DNA of 64,000 nucleotides from positions 37,643,733-37,707,732 of the forward strand of contig JALIRH010000002.1 of the NCBI GenBank assembly GCA_023055505.1. Reading direction: 5' to 3'. The notes beneath the pieces are model-generated. The model ran no database searches. It saw nothing but the letters and a program-made list of their open reading frames with translations, and was not told where the DNA came from. Shown piece by piece: positions 34,871-46,529 of the stretch. How positions within the stretch are numbered: the first letter of the stretch is position 1; every line of letters begins with the position of its first letter. Both the position numbers and the translations under genes were made by a program. The stretch comes from Callipepla californica brunnescens (lineage: Eukaryota > Chordata > Aves > Galliformes > Odontophoridae).

Positions 34871-36545
34871 AAGACAAGTGGGACAATCGAAGGAGACAAA
34901 GCTGACAAAACTGAGACAACTGTTCTGAGTTGACTCAAATGGACCACAGTGCTATTCCATACCATGTGACACATGGTACATGGTAATAAAAGCCATGTGA
35001 AGAAGGGAGGATATTCGGATGAACATCCAGAGTTGCAGAGTTCATTTTAACAAGTAACCATTAGACATGATGGAGCCCTGCTTTCCTAGAAAATGCTGAA
35101 CATCTGCCTGGGAATGGTAAGCGATAAATGAATTTATCTTGTTTTGCTTGTGCACAAGGCTTTTGTTATACCTATTAAACTGTCTTTATCTTAATATGCA
35201 AGTCCTCACACTTTAACACTCTGATTTTCCTGTGCCCCACTGTAGGAGAAGTGAGCAAGTAGCTGTGTGGTGTTTGGCTGTTCACTGAATTTAATCCACA
35301 TCAGCATCATCGTATTAGGGAAAATAGAGCTTGCCATGGATATTATTAATAATGTGCTTGACTTTAGTACATCTACTGAGGATTTTTTTGTTTTTCTACT
35401 AGTTGAAACTAAGTTCAAAGCACTGCCGTTAGTAAGGATGGGGATGAATGTACCAGAGACAAGTGTCTGAGTCTCACTCAGCATTTTGTGAGAGCTACCT
35501 GAGTTCTTCTGCAGTGGTGGTGGTTACAGGTCTTTGGAGGATGGAGAAAGAAGAGCAATAATATATTCAGTAGAAAGGAAACCAAGAGGGGAAGAAGAAG
35601 AAGGCTTCACGATAGCCTTTACAGCCAGTATCAAAAACTGTCTAGTAAGTATTGTAGCATGCAAGATCAGTGACTGTTTTTCAAGGATACATAAAATAAT
35701 TGAGAAATTGATGAAATTGGGGAAGGTGAGAAAGGAAGGCTGATAGTTGTAAGTGTACTGACTAGATTATCAATTAAACAAAAGTACTGTGAAGCAAAGA
35801 CTAGAGCTATCTCATGTTCCTGGTCAGTAGTTGAAAGAAAATAATAACAAAGCTTTTGTGACTGCATGCAAAATATAGCTTGGAGTGGTTAAACTGCTGC
35901 TGAAGATGTACCAGTGGAACAAAATTGTAAGTTCATTACAGAGGCAGAACGACAATGGTACTTCTTCAGTTTCTATCATCACTTTCACAAAAAAACTCAA
36001 AGATAAATTCTTGGCTGAAAGATATTTTGGAATTGAAATACCTGACAGAAGGGATGATTGCATTCCATATCAAACTCAAATTAAAAACTATATTAAGTAA
36101 TTGCTCAGAGTTGGATGGTGCAAGTCAAAGGAAACTGTCCACATTAGTGGAGAAAAAAACCCTAAACCCTTCTGGAAACCAAAGTAGTTTAAAAATACTA
36201 CTGTTAGGTTATATGACAAATGTAAACAGACCACAGATGGTAGGAGCCTATGTAACACCCAGCTAATCCAAGCTCATCACAGAGGCCATCAGCCTATCAA
36301 AGGTCCACTTCCACAAGCCAAAAGAAGCACACAGAGACATGGCAGGTGGAAATCCAAAATAAGGACTCAAAGGAATGGACACCCTATCTGATCCACTCCT
36401 AAGGTTGTCCTGGGAGAGCCCCAGCCCCAGTGTCTAGATGTAATGAATGTGATGAACCCACTGGGACAAGTTCCTAATGATGATCCTTATACCAGGCTAT
36501 CTTTGGGACTGTGGAGTATCATCTTCTAGGGCTGTGAAACACATC

Positions 36546-36875
36546 ATCATAGGATCATAGAATTGCTGGAGTTGGAAGGGACTTTTAAATGTCATCTAGT
36601 CCAACTTCCCTGCAATGAACATCCACAGCTAGATCAAGCTGCTCAGAGCCCCATCCAGCCTGACCTTCAATGTCTCCAGGGATGGGGCATCCACCATCTC
36701 AGCAAGCTGTTCTAGTACCTCAACACATTGTAAAAAAAGCCTTCCTCTTTATATCCAATCTAAATCTCCTCTCTTTTAGTTTGAAACCATTTTCCTTTGT
36801 CCTATAGGAACAGATCCTGCTACAGTCTGTTCCTTTTTATAGCCTTTCTTCAGATCCTGAAAGAAGGGATGCAGC
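36546..36875 (-). mobile_element. CR1 LINE 3' fragment
   Basis: Minus-strand CR1 terminus. On the plus strand it begins ATCATAGGATCATAGAATTG, the complement of the CR1 3' repeat, followed by the complement of the conserved 3' region (GTTGGAAGGGACTTTTAAATG) and decayed C-terminal RT codons to about 36875. It is in the sense orientation for SNTG1. Confidence 0.88.
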
Positions 36876-37348
36876 TCTGGATTGCACAGGACTTACTCTG
36901 GAAAGCTTAAGGAGAAACCACAGGCAGAGAAATAGAGGGATTTAAGTGATCTGAGGAGAAGATAGATGGGCAAGGACATAAAGAGAGGTTGGTTGCATCT
37001 AAATAGGTCAGCACATCTATCTGGTCATGTTCTGAGAAAAATTACTGAACTCCTTTCTAACCTCTTTCCTGGGTGAAAGACTCTTGTATGTGTACTTCTG
37101 TGTGTCATGTCCAGGTACCTGTAACTAAGGAGACTGAGCCACAGAAGAAACTGCTGGACAGGCTGCATAGTAAGCTCAGCTACTGGAAGCACCCACATCC
37201 TACATATGTATACATACATATTCACTCTAGTGAAAGTTTATCTTACTCAGCCAGAGAGAAAGCCTGGATCAGATTGCTGGTGCTATCTGTGTTTTTGTGA
37301 GTGCTTTGCATGTCCTCACATGACTCAGGTGGCTGGCCACGTACACAG

Positions 37349-37444
37349 ATATATATATATATATACATACATACATACATACATATATATATACACATAC
37401 ATATACATATATACATATACATATGCATACATATGCATATATGC
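37349..37444. repeat. Complex AT / ATAC / ATATGC microsatellite
   Basis: About 96 bp of alternating purine-pyrimidine sequence: AT run, then ATAC units, then mixed ATAC/AT and ATATGC units. The long Tyr/Ile/His-rich open frames over it on both strands are artefacts of the repeat. Confidence 0.95.
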
Positions 37445-38240
37445 TGTGTTTCTATGTGCTCTGTGTGCATATGCCTACTGGATATACATCTCCACCCTCA
37501 CTGTTTGGATTTTGGGCTACAGAATTGCAGCAACCACATTTCTCTTGGGTCATCACATACAGCTTGTTGTATTTTCCTCTAACAAAACAACCGAAGTAGA
37601 GGATATCTTAAAATGTTAGTGCTGAGGTTTTAGTTAAAAATTTAGCTAAACCTGGCTACTGATGCTTTACTTAGATGTAGGCATTTGATGAAAGTAGGTT
37701 GAAAGTCTATATTTTATTAACTTTGATTGGCTTGGGACACAAGATGTAGTTAGTTCACTACAGCTTTAAGAATTTCTCAGAAGTGGAACTAGTGATTCTG
37801 TGGTACAGAGCTAATTTTCTGCAAAGCAGATAAAACTGAGTTGAATCTACTCCGTTTAATTTAGTAATTTAAAAGTTAGAAGTGCTTGCTTAGGTTTCCC
37901 AGATCACAGATCTTTCAGGATGGGAGGAGTCACCCTGTCTTTCCAGTGTCCATCATGGAAGCTCAAAGATTTTTAAAGACCTAAATTTGAAATGAATGTC
38001 CAATTAGAAACCAAATACTGAATGAAACAGATCTGACAATACACTTGCACTTTAAAGCCTAAAACATGATTCATATTCCAGGTCATCTTTTCGTGTCTGC
38101 TGTTGTTATTATTGCTGCTGAGCACAGAGTAAAGAAACTGCTGCTAAGCAATCTCTACTAGGCTGCAGTTAAAATAGCAACATAAAAATCTGTAAAGATA
38201 ACGCATATCTGCTCAATAAACCCATTAAAAAAGAAAGAAG

Positions 38241-38274
38241 AAAATAAATAAATAAATAAATAAATAAATAAAAT
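38241..38274. repeat. (AAAT)n microsatellite
   Basis: About eight AAAT units, nearly perfect. Confidence 0.95.
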
Positions 38275-39350
38275 TAGAAACATTTTTTTTTGTCTCTCAC
38301 ACAGTATCATGGAAAACTATCAAGGTATCCTTTCCCAAATTTAAATTAATCTTATTTTGTAATCTCAGTGTTTTTTTGTGGTTTTTTTTTCAGAAAGTTA
38401 TCATGTTTCATAATCTTCAGTCTTCTTATATTCTCTTCTCCCAGCTAATTTACATCAATTTATTCTCAAGTCAAAATTGTTTTGGACACATTTAATTCTC
38501 TGTCCTATTGCTATTCCCATCCTTCCACTTCTATTTTTTCATGGAATTATGGGTACATATAAAGACATGACCAGCTTCCTAATCACTGTTGGCTATTCTT
38601 AGTATAAAGGCAACTGAATGATTTTTTTAATCTTAAAAATGACTTGACATCACGAACTAATGTGGTGTAACTAAAGTTGTGTAATCATATAAAAAAAAAT
38701 TATCCACAGAAAACCTTTGAAAAGATATGGTACCCTTTACAACATACACAAATATATCTTATTTACTTTCTTTAGGTTAGTAAAAATACAGAAAAAAAAA
38801 GCACTTTCCCCATACTTAGTGGAGGAGAATTGAATTACTTTATATTGATACTTTGAAAATATATACCTATACTACATGAAAATTACTCTTGTATCTCATC
38901 AAATTAAAATCAAAGTACTTTTCTTTTTTTGTCACTTTCACACCTTCTACTCTCTCCCTACCCTTTTCCCATACTCCTACATTTTTCCTTTAAATCTGCT
39001 GAACAGAGTCCATTGATGTTTTATTTCATGTACAGGCTTTCAAATATAAATGGTGAAGACTAAGGGCAAAGCTCATACAAAACATAGATACCTGCACCCA
39101 CATAGTGCCCAAAGAGGTAAATTGGAAGAGAAAGAGGTGAGGGGTGGCGATGAATACACCTGGGAAAATTCTTTCATGTCCTATTACAAAGTCTGCCTGC
39201 CACCATGAAGCAATCAACTGAATACATCTGATTATATAATTCCTTCCATTGCGGAAAAAGAGGGTAAAAGGGGGATTAGCATAAAAAAGGATTAAAAGTG
39301 CATTGATTTTGAATCTACTGTTGTTTGAAAAGAAAAATATCTCATCCTAC

Positions 39351-39405
39351 CTCTTCGCAGGTGGTCCTGAAATCCATGTGCTATGACACAGCAAGTGATA
39401 TTTGT
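39351..39405 (-). CDS. SNTG1: SNTG1 first coding exon (start codon, residues 1-9)
   Basis: This 55-nt exon has 28 nt of 5' leader followed by ATG at 39377-39375 and nine codons reading MDFRTTCEE. It ends at a GTAGGA donor (39350-39345) in phase 0. The acceptor is a pyrimidine-rich stretch ending TTTTAG at 39406, so the exon is internal and the mRNA must start on an upstream non-coding exon. The start is well supported: an in-frame TAG lies two codons before the ATG, so no longer N-terminus is possible through this exon. The initiation context is CAC before ATG and G after it, favourable at +4 but with no purine at -3. The next exon continues in frame with T-K-T-G, as in gamma-1-syntrophin. 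Confidence 0.93.
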
Positions 39406-39810
39406 CTAAAATAGAAAGAAAGATTTCATTAGAATGAAAAAGATACTGCAAAACATAAGTTATCTGTCTGAACTGAACAACTGAACTAGCCTTTGTCACG
39501 TCCAGTTATGGTCATTCCTTATAAAGAGAAATGAACAAAGTTGCACAAGAATTAGGAAGTGTAAGAATCTGTATGCAATTTCTGCTCCTTATAAAGTACA
39601 CAACTTGGTTTTTATCTGGGTATGATCAGAGGCATTCTTGTGTTCCCACTATCTTTTCCCTCCCATAGGGCATTCAAATTTATTTTTCATATTGCAAGAA
39701 GGAGTTTATTCGTCATTTCCTTTTAATAGTAAGGACATACTGGAAAGTAGCACTTCAGAAGGAAATACTTGAAGAGTTGCTCTTCAGAATGCCCTTGCTC
39801 TCATGAAAGA

Positions 39811-39876
39811 TTTTGTTTGTTTGTTTGTTTTTCTTTTCTCCCATAGCAAAAAATAAAACAAACAAACAAAAAAAAA
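39811..39876. repeat. Inverted TTTG / CAAA simple repeats
   Basis: A (TTTG)n tract at 39811-39832 is followed 23 bp later by its complement, a CAAA tract at 39856-39876, forming an inverted repeat about 400 bp upstream of the SNTG1 start exon. Confidence 0.85.
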
Positions 39877-41727
39877 CACATCAGGAATCAGTACCTTTGC
39901 CTATTATTTAATTAACATACACGACCTCTCCATGGAAGCTAGTATCATTTAACAGTGTGTCAACTGCAGAAATATTTATGATTTGAAAAAAACCAAACGT
40001 TAGAAAAGTCAGGAATACGTGTGAGGGCTGGCAAAATGTCAAACCAAATCCTACAATTATTACTTTGCTAAAACTTCACCTGAAGTGTACTCATTCCACT
40101 GCACACTTATTCATTCATTTATTTATGAGATAAAGCTACTAGAACAGGCTTTTATCAGAGGACTGGAACAGTGTCCTGCTGCTGGTTCTATAGTACAAAT
40201 CCTCATCCTTCTGCATAAAACATTTCCAGGAAGTACCTCCTGAGCAAAAGAGATACTTCATTCAATGCCCTGAGATACAAAACCTGTAACAAAATCCTTC
40301 CCATCAATTAGTTTATTATTCTGAATGAATCATGTGCTAACAATTATTTGTGTAAATTTAGTACTCAAAGCTCCAACCTAAGAGTGTAAGCTTAAAAAGA
40401 AATTAAATATGTATATGTAAGTAACAATACAAAAATGCAAGTCATAATTAAAAAATACCTTAATCCATTAAGCATCTTAATTTGTTTTACTGCCTTGTAC
40501 TTAGTTTTATTAAATTCAAGTGCACACACACGGTAATGTTCAGCATTTACTGAGCTTTGTCAGCTTCAGAACCTGCGCACCAAGCTTATTTCTAGCAGAG
40601 CTAGCCTACTTTGGCTAGGTTACAGTGCATCATTACTTCCTTGTCAGCTTCACAGGTGCACTAGGAGCGAACAAACATCTATATTTATAATTCTGTTCTC
40701 AAAATGATCATGAAAGACATGGTCACTATTATAATTTTGAAGGCTTTTCACTCTTTATGGACAATCATTATGAAATGAGAATGTTTCCTTGCATTTTTTT
40801 ATAAACAATCCTTCTCAAAGCTGAGTAAGCTGAAATGGTAAGCAGGCTTTACTTCAAGTATTTTGTGAACTTCTTAGCCTTCTAGAACCAGAAATGAATG
40901 TACTTTTACAGTATAAATTGGAGGAGTACTGTACAGTGTTACCCTTTCTTAGGCCCTGAATACATCAAGTCAGTAACTTTTGTTACAGAAAAAAGTGTGT
41001 CCATTCACACTCTGCTAAAAGTTCTGCTAAGTTTGGGATAGGGTAACATTAATTCCACAATAAGTGATGACTCCTCTTCAGTTATTTCTAGTTACATTTT
41101 AATCTAAATCCTGTTTAACCCAGGTGTTTTCTACAACTCAGTGTTATTCAATCTTCATTTCTTTTGTTGTTTTAATGTATTATTGATATATTTATGTATT
41201 CATTTAATACATATTTATATTACCATGTAGAACCAAAGACAAGAACTAAGATGATTCTATGTACAGCTGGTGACCTAAAAAAAAACCTCTACACTGTTCA
41301 GATAATTAGTGAATATAGTATGAATTTTCATATGAATATCAACTTTACCGAAAAAAAAAAAAAAAAAAAGAATAAAACAATCTTGTAAACATCTCAATCA
41401 CTACAATTATTCTAGCGCACATAATTTACTGGGTGGTGTTATACATAAAAAGCAGGAGACACAGTTCTCTGTACTATGAGAGATGCCATGGAAAACAAAA
41501 GCACTGACTTTCAGTACTCTCCTTTGTCATTTTTGAGGACAGTTCTCAAATTATAAATACTGCTTCCATCTATCTGCTGATATTTGGTGAGCCTACCTGC
41601 TGACATTTCTTTTTTTCCCTTACATGATATATTACACATGGAAAAATTGATTATACAACAAATACCCTCCTGACATCCATGTCTCATTGAAATAATTTCT
41701 TTAGTTCCCACAGAAGGTTACAAACCA

Positions 41728-43320
41728 TGTTGCACAAAATCATAGAACAGTCTGTGTTGGAAGGGACCTTAAATATCACCTAGTTCCCCTGCCACAGACA
41801 GGGACACCATCCACTAGATCAGGCTATTCAAAGCCTCATCTATACTGGCCTTTAATACCTCCAGTGATGGGGTATGCACAGCTTTTCTGGGCAATCTGTT
41901 TCAGTGTCTCATTACCTTAGCTATTAGCTACTAGGAAGAAATTGTGAATTCAAATCTACACTACCTACACTCTTCTAATCTAAAATTATTATACTTTGTT
42001 CTGTCACTATATTCCTTGATAGAGTTCCTCCCCATCTTTCCCAGATTCCCCCTTGAGGTACTGGAATGCTGATGTAAGGTCTCCCTGCAGTCTTCTCATT
42101 GCTAGGCTGAACAACCTCACTTTTATCAGTCTTTCTTCACAGGAGAGGTGCTCTAAACCTCTGATCATCTTCATGGCCTTCCTCTGGATCCACTGCAACA
42201 AGTCCATGTCCTTTTTGCACTGGAAGCTTAAGAGTTTAACACAGTACTCCAGATGGAGCCTCATGAGAGCAGAGTAGATGGAAAGAATCAACTCCTTCAA
42301 CATGCTGGTCCTGCTTCTTCTGATTCAGTCCAGGATATGGTTGGCTTTCTGGCTTGTAAATGCACATTTCCACATCATGTAAAGCTTTTCATCCACCAGG
42401 ACTCTCAAGTCCTTCTCAGGGTTGTTCTCAACAGATTCTTTGCCCAGCCTGTATTTGTGCTTGGGATAGCACCAATCCAGGTAAAGACCTGGCATATGCC
42501 TTTATTGACCTTCATGAGTTTCTCTCATGGGCCCACCTACCAAGTCTGTCTCCAGCCCTCTGGATGGCATCACTTCCCTTCAGTACAGCAAATCCACTAT
42601 GCAGCTTGGTGCTGTTCACAAGTTCGCAGATTATGCACTCGATTCCACTATCCACATCACTGACAAAGATACTAAATTGTACTTGTCCTAATATAGACCC
42701 AATCAAGGAAAACTGCTTGACACCAATCTCCACTTGGTCTATCACTTGCTTTATTCACCAGTAGAATCCATGTATCTGTAATTTAGAGACAAGGATATAG
42801 TGCTAGTTCAGTATCACATGCTTTTCACAAGTCCAGGTAGATGACAAGAGTTACTCCTCCTTTATCCACGAATGCTACAATCCTGTTGCAGAGCACTACC
42901 AAATTTTTGAAGCACTTTTTGCCCTTAGTGAAGGCATGTTGACTGTCCCCAGTCATATCACTGTTTTCCATGTGCCCTAGCATAGCTTCCAGTAGAATCT
43001 CCTGCTCCACGATCTTACCTGATATGGAGGTGAGAATGACTGTAGTTCCTTGGGTCTTCTTTTTCCCCTCTTCTTGTCACTGGGAACTTCACTGGACTGC
43101 CATGAGCTTTCAAATACTATAAAGAGTGGCTTAGCAACTTCATCTGCCAGATCCCTCAGGATCACTGGATGCATGGATTTGTTCCTTATATGGTCTTGAA
43201 CTTGTTCTCCTATAGTGGGCAGTTCTTCATTTACCTGGTCCTCTGCCTTTGATTCTGAGCCTTTCCCTGGGAAAGGTGTCTGGATGCAGTTTTTCATTAT
43301 TGATGATAAGATCTTCTAAT
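41728..43320 (-). mobile_element. CR1 LINE, 1.6 kb 5'-truncated copy
   Basis: Minus-strand copy starting in the region before the RT domain: open frame 43297-42977 contains LRDLADEVAKPLFIVFESSWQ. The next block (43010-42825) contains AFTKGKKCFKNLV and VIYLDL. Further blocks include a degraded palm (42745-42512; the YADD site is lost, read as LVNSTKL) and LHLEYCVKLLSFQ at about 42265-42227. The 3' end at 41740 is the complement of the CR1 terminal repeat (AATCATAGAACAG). Multiple frame changes show it is dead. Open frames on the opposite strand are shadows. Confidence 0.9.
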
Positions 43321-43780
43321 ATTAAAACAATGTCAAAGATGTGTATCTGGAGCTACACAACTCTCAGCACAAAACCACATTTCCTGCAGTTAGTGTATCT
43401 GTTCTACAGGCATCAAGAACTCGGCCACTGCTCCCAGAAGAATGTCTTGCACTGCTTCTGTACTGCACTGTTTCCAGCTGTTTCTTAACTGTGGTACAGA
43501 GTGCAAATCAAGCCCATTATCAGATTTTTTTTTCAGTCTATCAAGCAATTTTTTAACATCTGATATTTTGGAAACAGCACAATGAAGCTTAGATTATGAA
43601 GTTCATTACCTCATACATCAGCTCAGAAAATTCATTGTTTCCTCTATTTCCCTGGAAAAACTTTCTAGATTATTAAATTACAAGAATACATATAATGCAT
43701 CACACAGACATTTTATGATGCTATGCTGGTAAAATGTTCCAATGATTAGTAATCTTCTCCTACTGTTATACACAAAAGAA

Positions 43781-43797
43781 ATATATATATATATATA
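43781..43797. repeat. (AT)8 microsatellite
   Basis: Eight AT units in AT-rich intron. Confidence 0.85.
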
Positions 43798-46496
43798 AAA
43801 CCAAGAAATACAAGAATTCTTTAAACCAAAGCATTTTTAAAACAATAAACTGTGAAATCCACCACAGAATGATGTCTCCAGGACTGCCTTTGGGTGACAC
43901 CAGCAATCTCCTTATCTTGAAATCACACTCACACTTACCTGAGCATCTTTCCAACTCTCCAAAGAGCTTCCTTCAGTCTCACCAAAACACACCACTGCTT
44001 ATGAGCCCAGATACCCCTTCAGCATCAATATTCAATTTTTATTTTTCCCTCCTGATCTGTAAGTTAAGGGACAGGGTGAGGTGTACAAGTGTAGGGTGAA
44101 GAAGGTGCAGTGTGTATTGTTCAAAGAGAAGTAACGGCTAAAAGAGAAAATGAGGCTTCCTCTGAAAAGCTTTGGGACGTGCAATCTAGGTTATGTAAAC
44201 AAGTACACTTCAAAAAGTTACTTTCCTTCCTTTCTACTTGATTTGCAATCTGTACTTTCTCAAAAACTGAGTTACCAAACTTAGCTTGTCACTACTGATA
44301 GATGTATAGGAAGCAGCACATGAATGACAGGTTGGGAACAGAATTTGACACCCTCTTGACAGAACAAGCAGTTATTCAATACCAAAGAAAGCATTTACTG
44401 ATCTGTAATATTATGGCATTTTTGTTCTAAAGGGAAATCAATGGCTAAAACATAATGGTAAAGTTGAAGGCTATGGCAGCCCTCAGAGACAAAGCTTCAT
44501 TTAGGATAACACACTGAGCACTCAAGCTATGCTCAGATCTTCCTATAATAAATCAGGTTGTATTCCAGTAGTATGACAGATGCAATTTCACTGTGACAAA
44601 ATTTTCCAGTATATTTAATAAAATAAGATAGCAAACCAAAATAAGATTTCATGGACATGTGACAGTGATAACAAACACTTTGTAAAGTCTACAAAATAAG
44701 AGAGGCTAAACAAAATACTACTTGAGCAGCAGTACAAAACACTTAATTCTCCCAGTTACTGCTGCAAAGAATAAAATGTTGTATCCAAAAATAACAAATT
44801 CATGGAGAAATGATGTATTATCAAACACAACCGAATTTAGCACTACTGCTGAAGTTTACAGAGTTCTTACTCACTCAGGATAAATCATATTTTTTTCTTG
44901 GAAAATTGAGTAAATGATTTTCTCCTCCTTTTAATATGTACCTTCCTGAACTAGGGAGATCTATCTGGTGTCTTGATTCTGAAAGGTATCTTTCTGTATC
45001 TCCACAGAAATTTCAACTTGAAAGAAGTTTACTTATACAGAGGCACTCTACAGTTACAAGAACGTTCACTGTCTGAAATACCTACTGGGAAGCAAACTAA
45101 AAGCACGTTTTAAAGGCATAAATACCAGATCTGCAAGCAATTGTGTCAACTGTTCACTAATAAACTAAACGTTTACGTTTTAAAGTTCTTCTCCTGCCTT
45201 CATTGCTACCAAAATCATTTGTGCTTCACTTTTTGGAAATATCTGAATCAAATCTCATTTCATTTTCTCCTGGGAAATTGAACGCATTTTTATTTAACAG
45301 CGCAGGGGAGAGGAGGGGAGGGTTAGATAAATGTATCAGAATCTATTAGAAATTATCCGTATATGCAGTGTTACTCGTCCTTTGTGCTTTAAGGGGAAGG
45401 AAAAAAAAAATCATACAGGCAAACAGAGGTATTACTTTAAATGCAAATTTCATTAACCCTTCTCCATTTGGGACAGCTTGCCGCACAGTATTTTGTGCTG
45501 AAACAGTTTTCCCAGCCACACAGGAAGCACAGGAATCCAAAGTAACCATTTAGTAACCACAGGTTGATAACATATTCTGTTATTGTTTTCCAGACTATTT
45601 CCATTATATTTCATTTGAAAACAGAATTACTTACATTCATTTAACATAAGGTATTTAGTCATCTACTACGGTAGCATATTGGACCTCCATCTGTTGAAAA
45701 ATTTCTCCATGAGCTGGGAATTTATTCCCTATATTCAAATACAGCCTTACATCTCTCAGTGAGTGCAATATACAAAGAGGAATTGCGCTGAATTTCACCT
45801 TCAATGAATTAATTTTTTATTGAAAGATGCATGGAAACCTGGAATACATTACATGTTCTACATTTACCCAGTAGTTCAAAGAACAAGGTGAAATTTGAAC
45901 TGAGCAAAGACGTGCACCTTTTTTTTTGTCAGCGAGGAGCATAAAGAACTGACAAACCTTTTTGACAAAATGTCCAGCTCTCAGCAAAGCACATGCTTCA
46001 AAAGAACTGAAGTTGGCAATTAGCAGCTAACAAGGTTTCTAAATGTTTAATTCATGTTACCATAGTTGAAATAAGAATTATATTTACTTGCTAGTCATAA
46101 TTTGTTGTTTTAATTGCAAGCATTTGTAATTAGCAAGCACAGTTAAGGACTATTCAAGAATAAGTGAGCCACAAGGCAATAGTAACTGAATGAGCTTATA
46201 CTGAACTTCCACTTACACATTCCAGTATTGTTTACATCAAAATTTATCTGGTGCCCCACAGAATCTACGAGTACCCAGAAAGCTTTGGCTTGGCAAATGC
46301 AAACTGTTGGAAATGGCAAAATAAAAAAAAAACACAATGCAAAACAGAATCTTTCAGAGGCAGAAAGCAGTACTAATATAGGAGAACTGTTTGAAAATGA
46401 CAAGAACACGAGTGGACTGCTGCTGCATGGTGGAACACTCTATAACAAACTAGGATGGGAAACACTGTCTCTGAGTTAAAGCCCAGAATGCTGCTA

Positions 46497-46529
46497 GGAA
46501 TGAATGAATGAATAAATAAATAAATAAAA
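46497..46529. repeat. GAAT/AAAT tetranucleotide microsatellite
   Basis: GAAT units pass into AAAT units without a break, an imperfect compound repeat. Confidence 0.9.

Larger units (their letters stand above)
27965..39350 (-). other. SNTG1 intron 1 of the coding region (11.4 kb)
   Basis: Holds three CR1 pieces (31548-31823 plus; 34152-34870 plus; 36546-36875 minus), an unexplained relatively open stretch (35080-36540), a large AT/AC microsatellite (37349-37444) and an AAAT run (38241-38274). The stretches 27970-31540, 31830-34150 and 36880-37340 show nothing that I recognise. A 51-nt polypyrimidine tract at 30181-30231 is of unknown meaning. Confidence 0.8.
4615..39405 (-). other. SNTG1: SNTG1 gene, 5' coding portion (six exons)
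   Basis: Six minus-strand exons join without a frame break into the N-terminal 121 residues of gamma-1-syntrophin, a cytoplasmic adaptor of the dystrophin/dystrobrevin complex expressed mainly in neurons. Seen directly: start codon at 39377-39375, GT/AG at every internal boundary, and a continuous reading frame. The order of segments (first half of a PH domain, then PDZ) is the known syntrophin architecture, in which PDZ is inserted into PH1. The PDZ reads GGFGLSIKGG, SKISKEQRAELSG and INGINVRKCRHEEV. From memory of the two gamma-syntrophins this fits gamma-1 and not gamma-2. The gene continues to the left of the window (rest of PDZ, PH2, C-terminus), and 5' non-coding exons lie to the right of 39405. 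Introns are 11386, 12210, 7279, 3418 and 107 bp. Confidence 0.95.

Noticed and set aside
37206..37619. 137-codon plus and 75-codon minus frames
   Set aside because: They are produced by the AT/AC microsatellite; the peptides are Tyr/Ile/His repeats.
42253..42764. Two 134-136-codon plus-strand frames
   Set aside because: They are antisense shadows of the minus-strand CR1 reverse transcriptase at 41728-43320.
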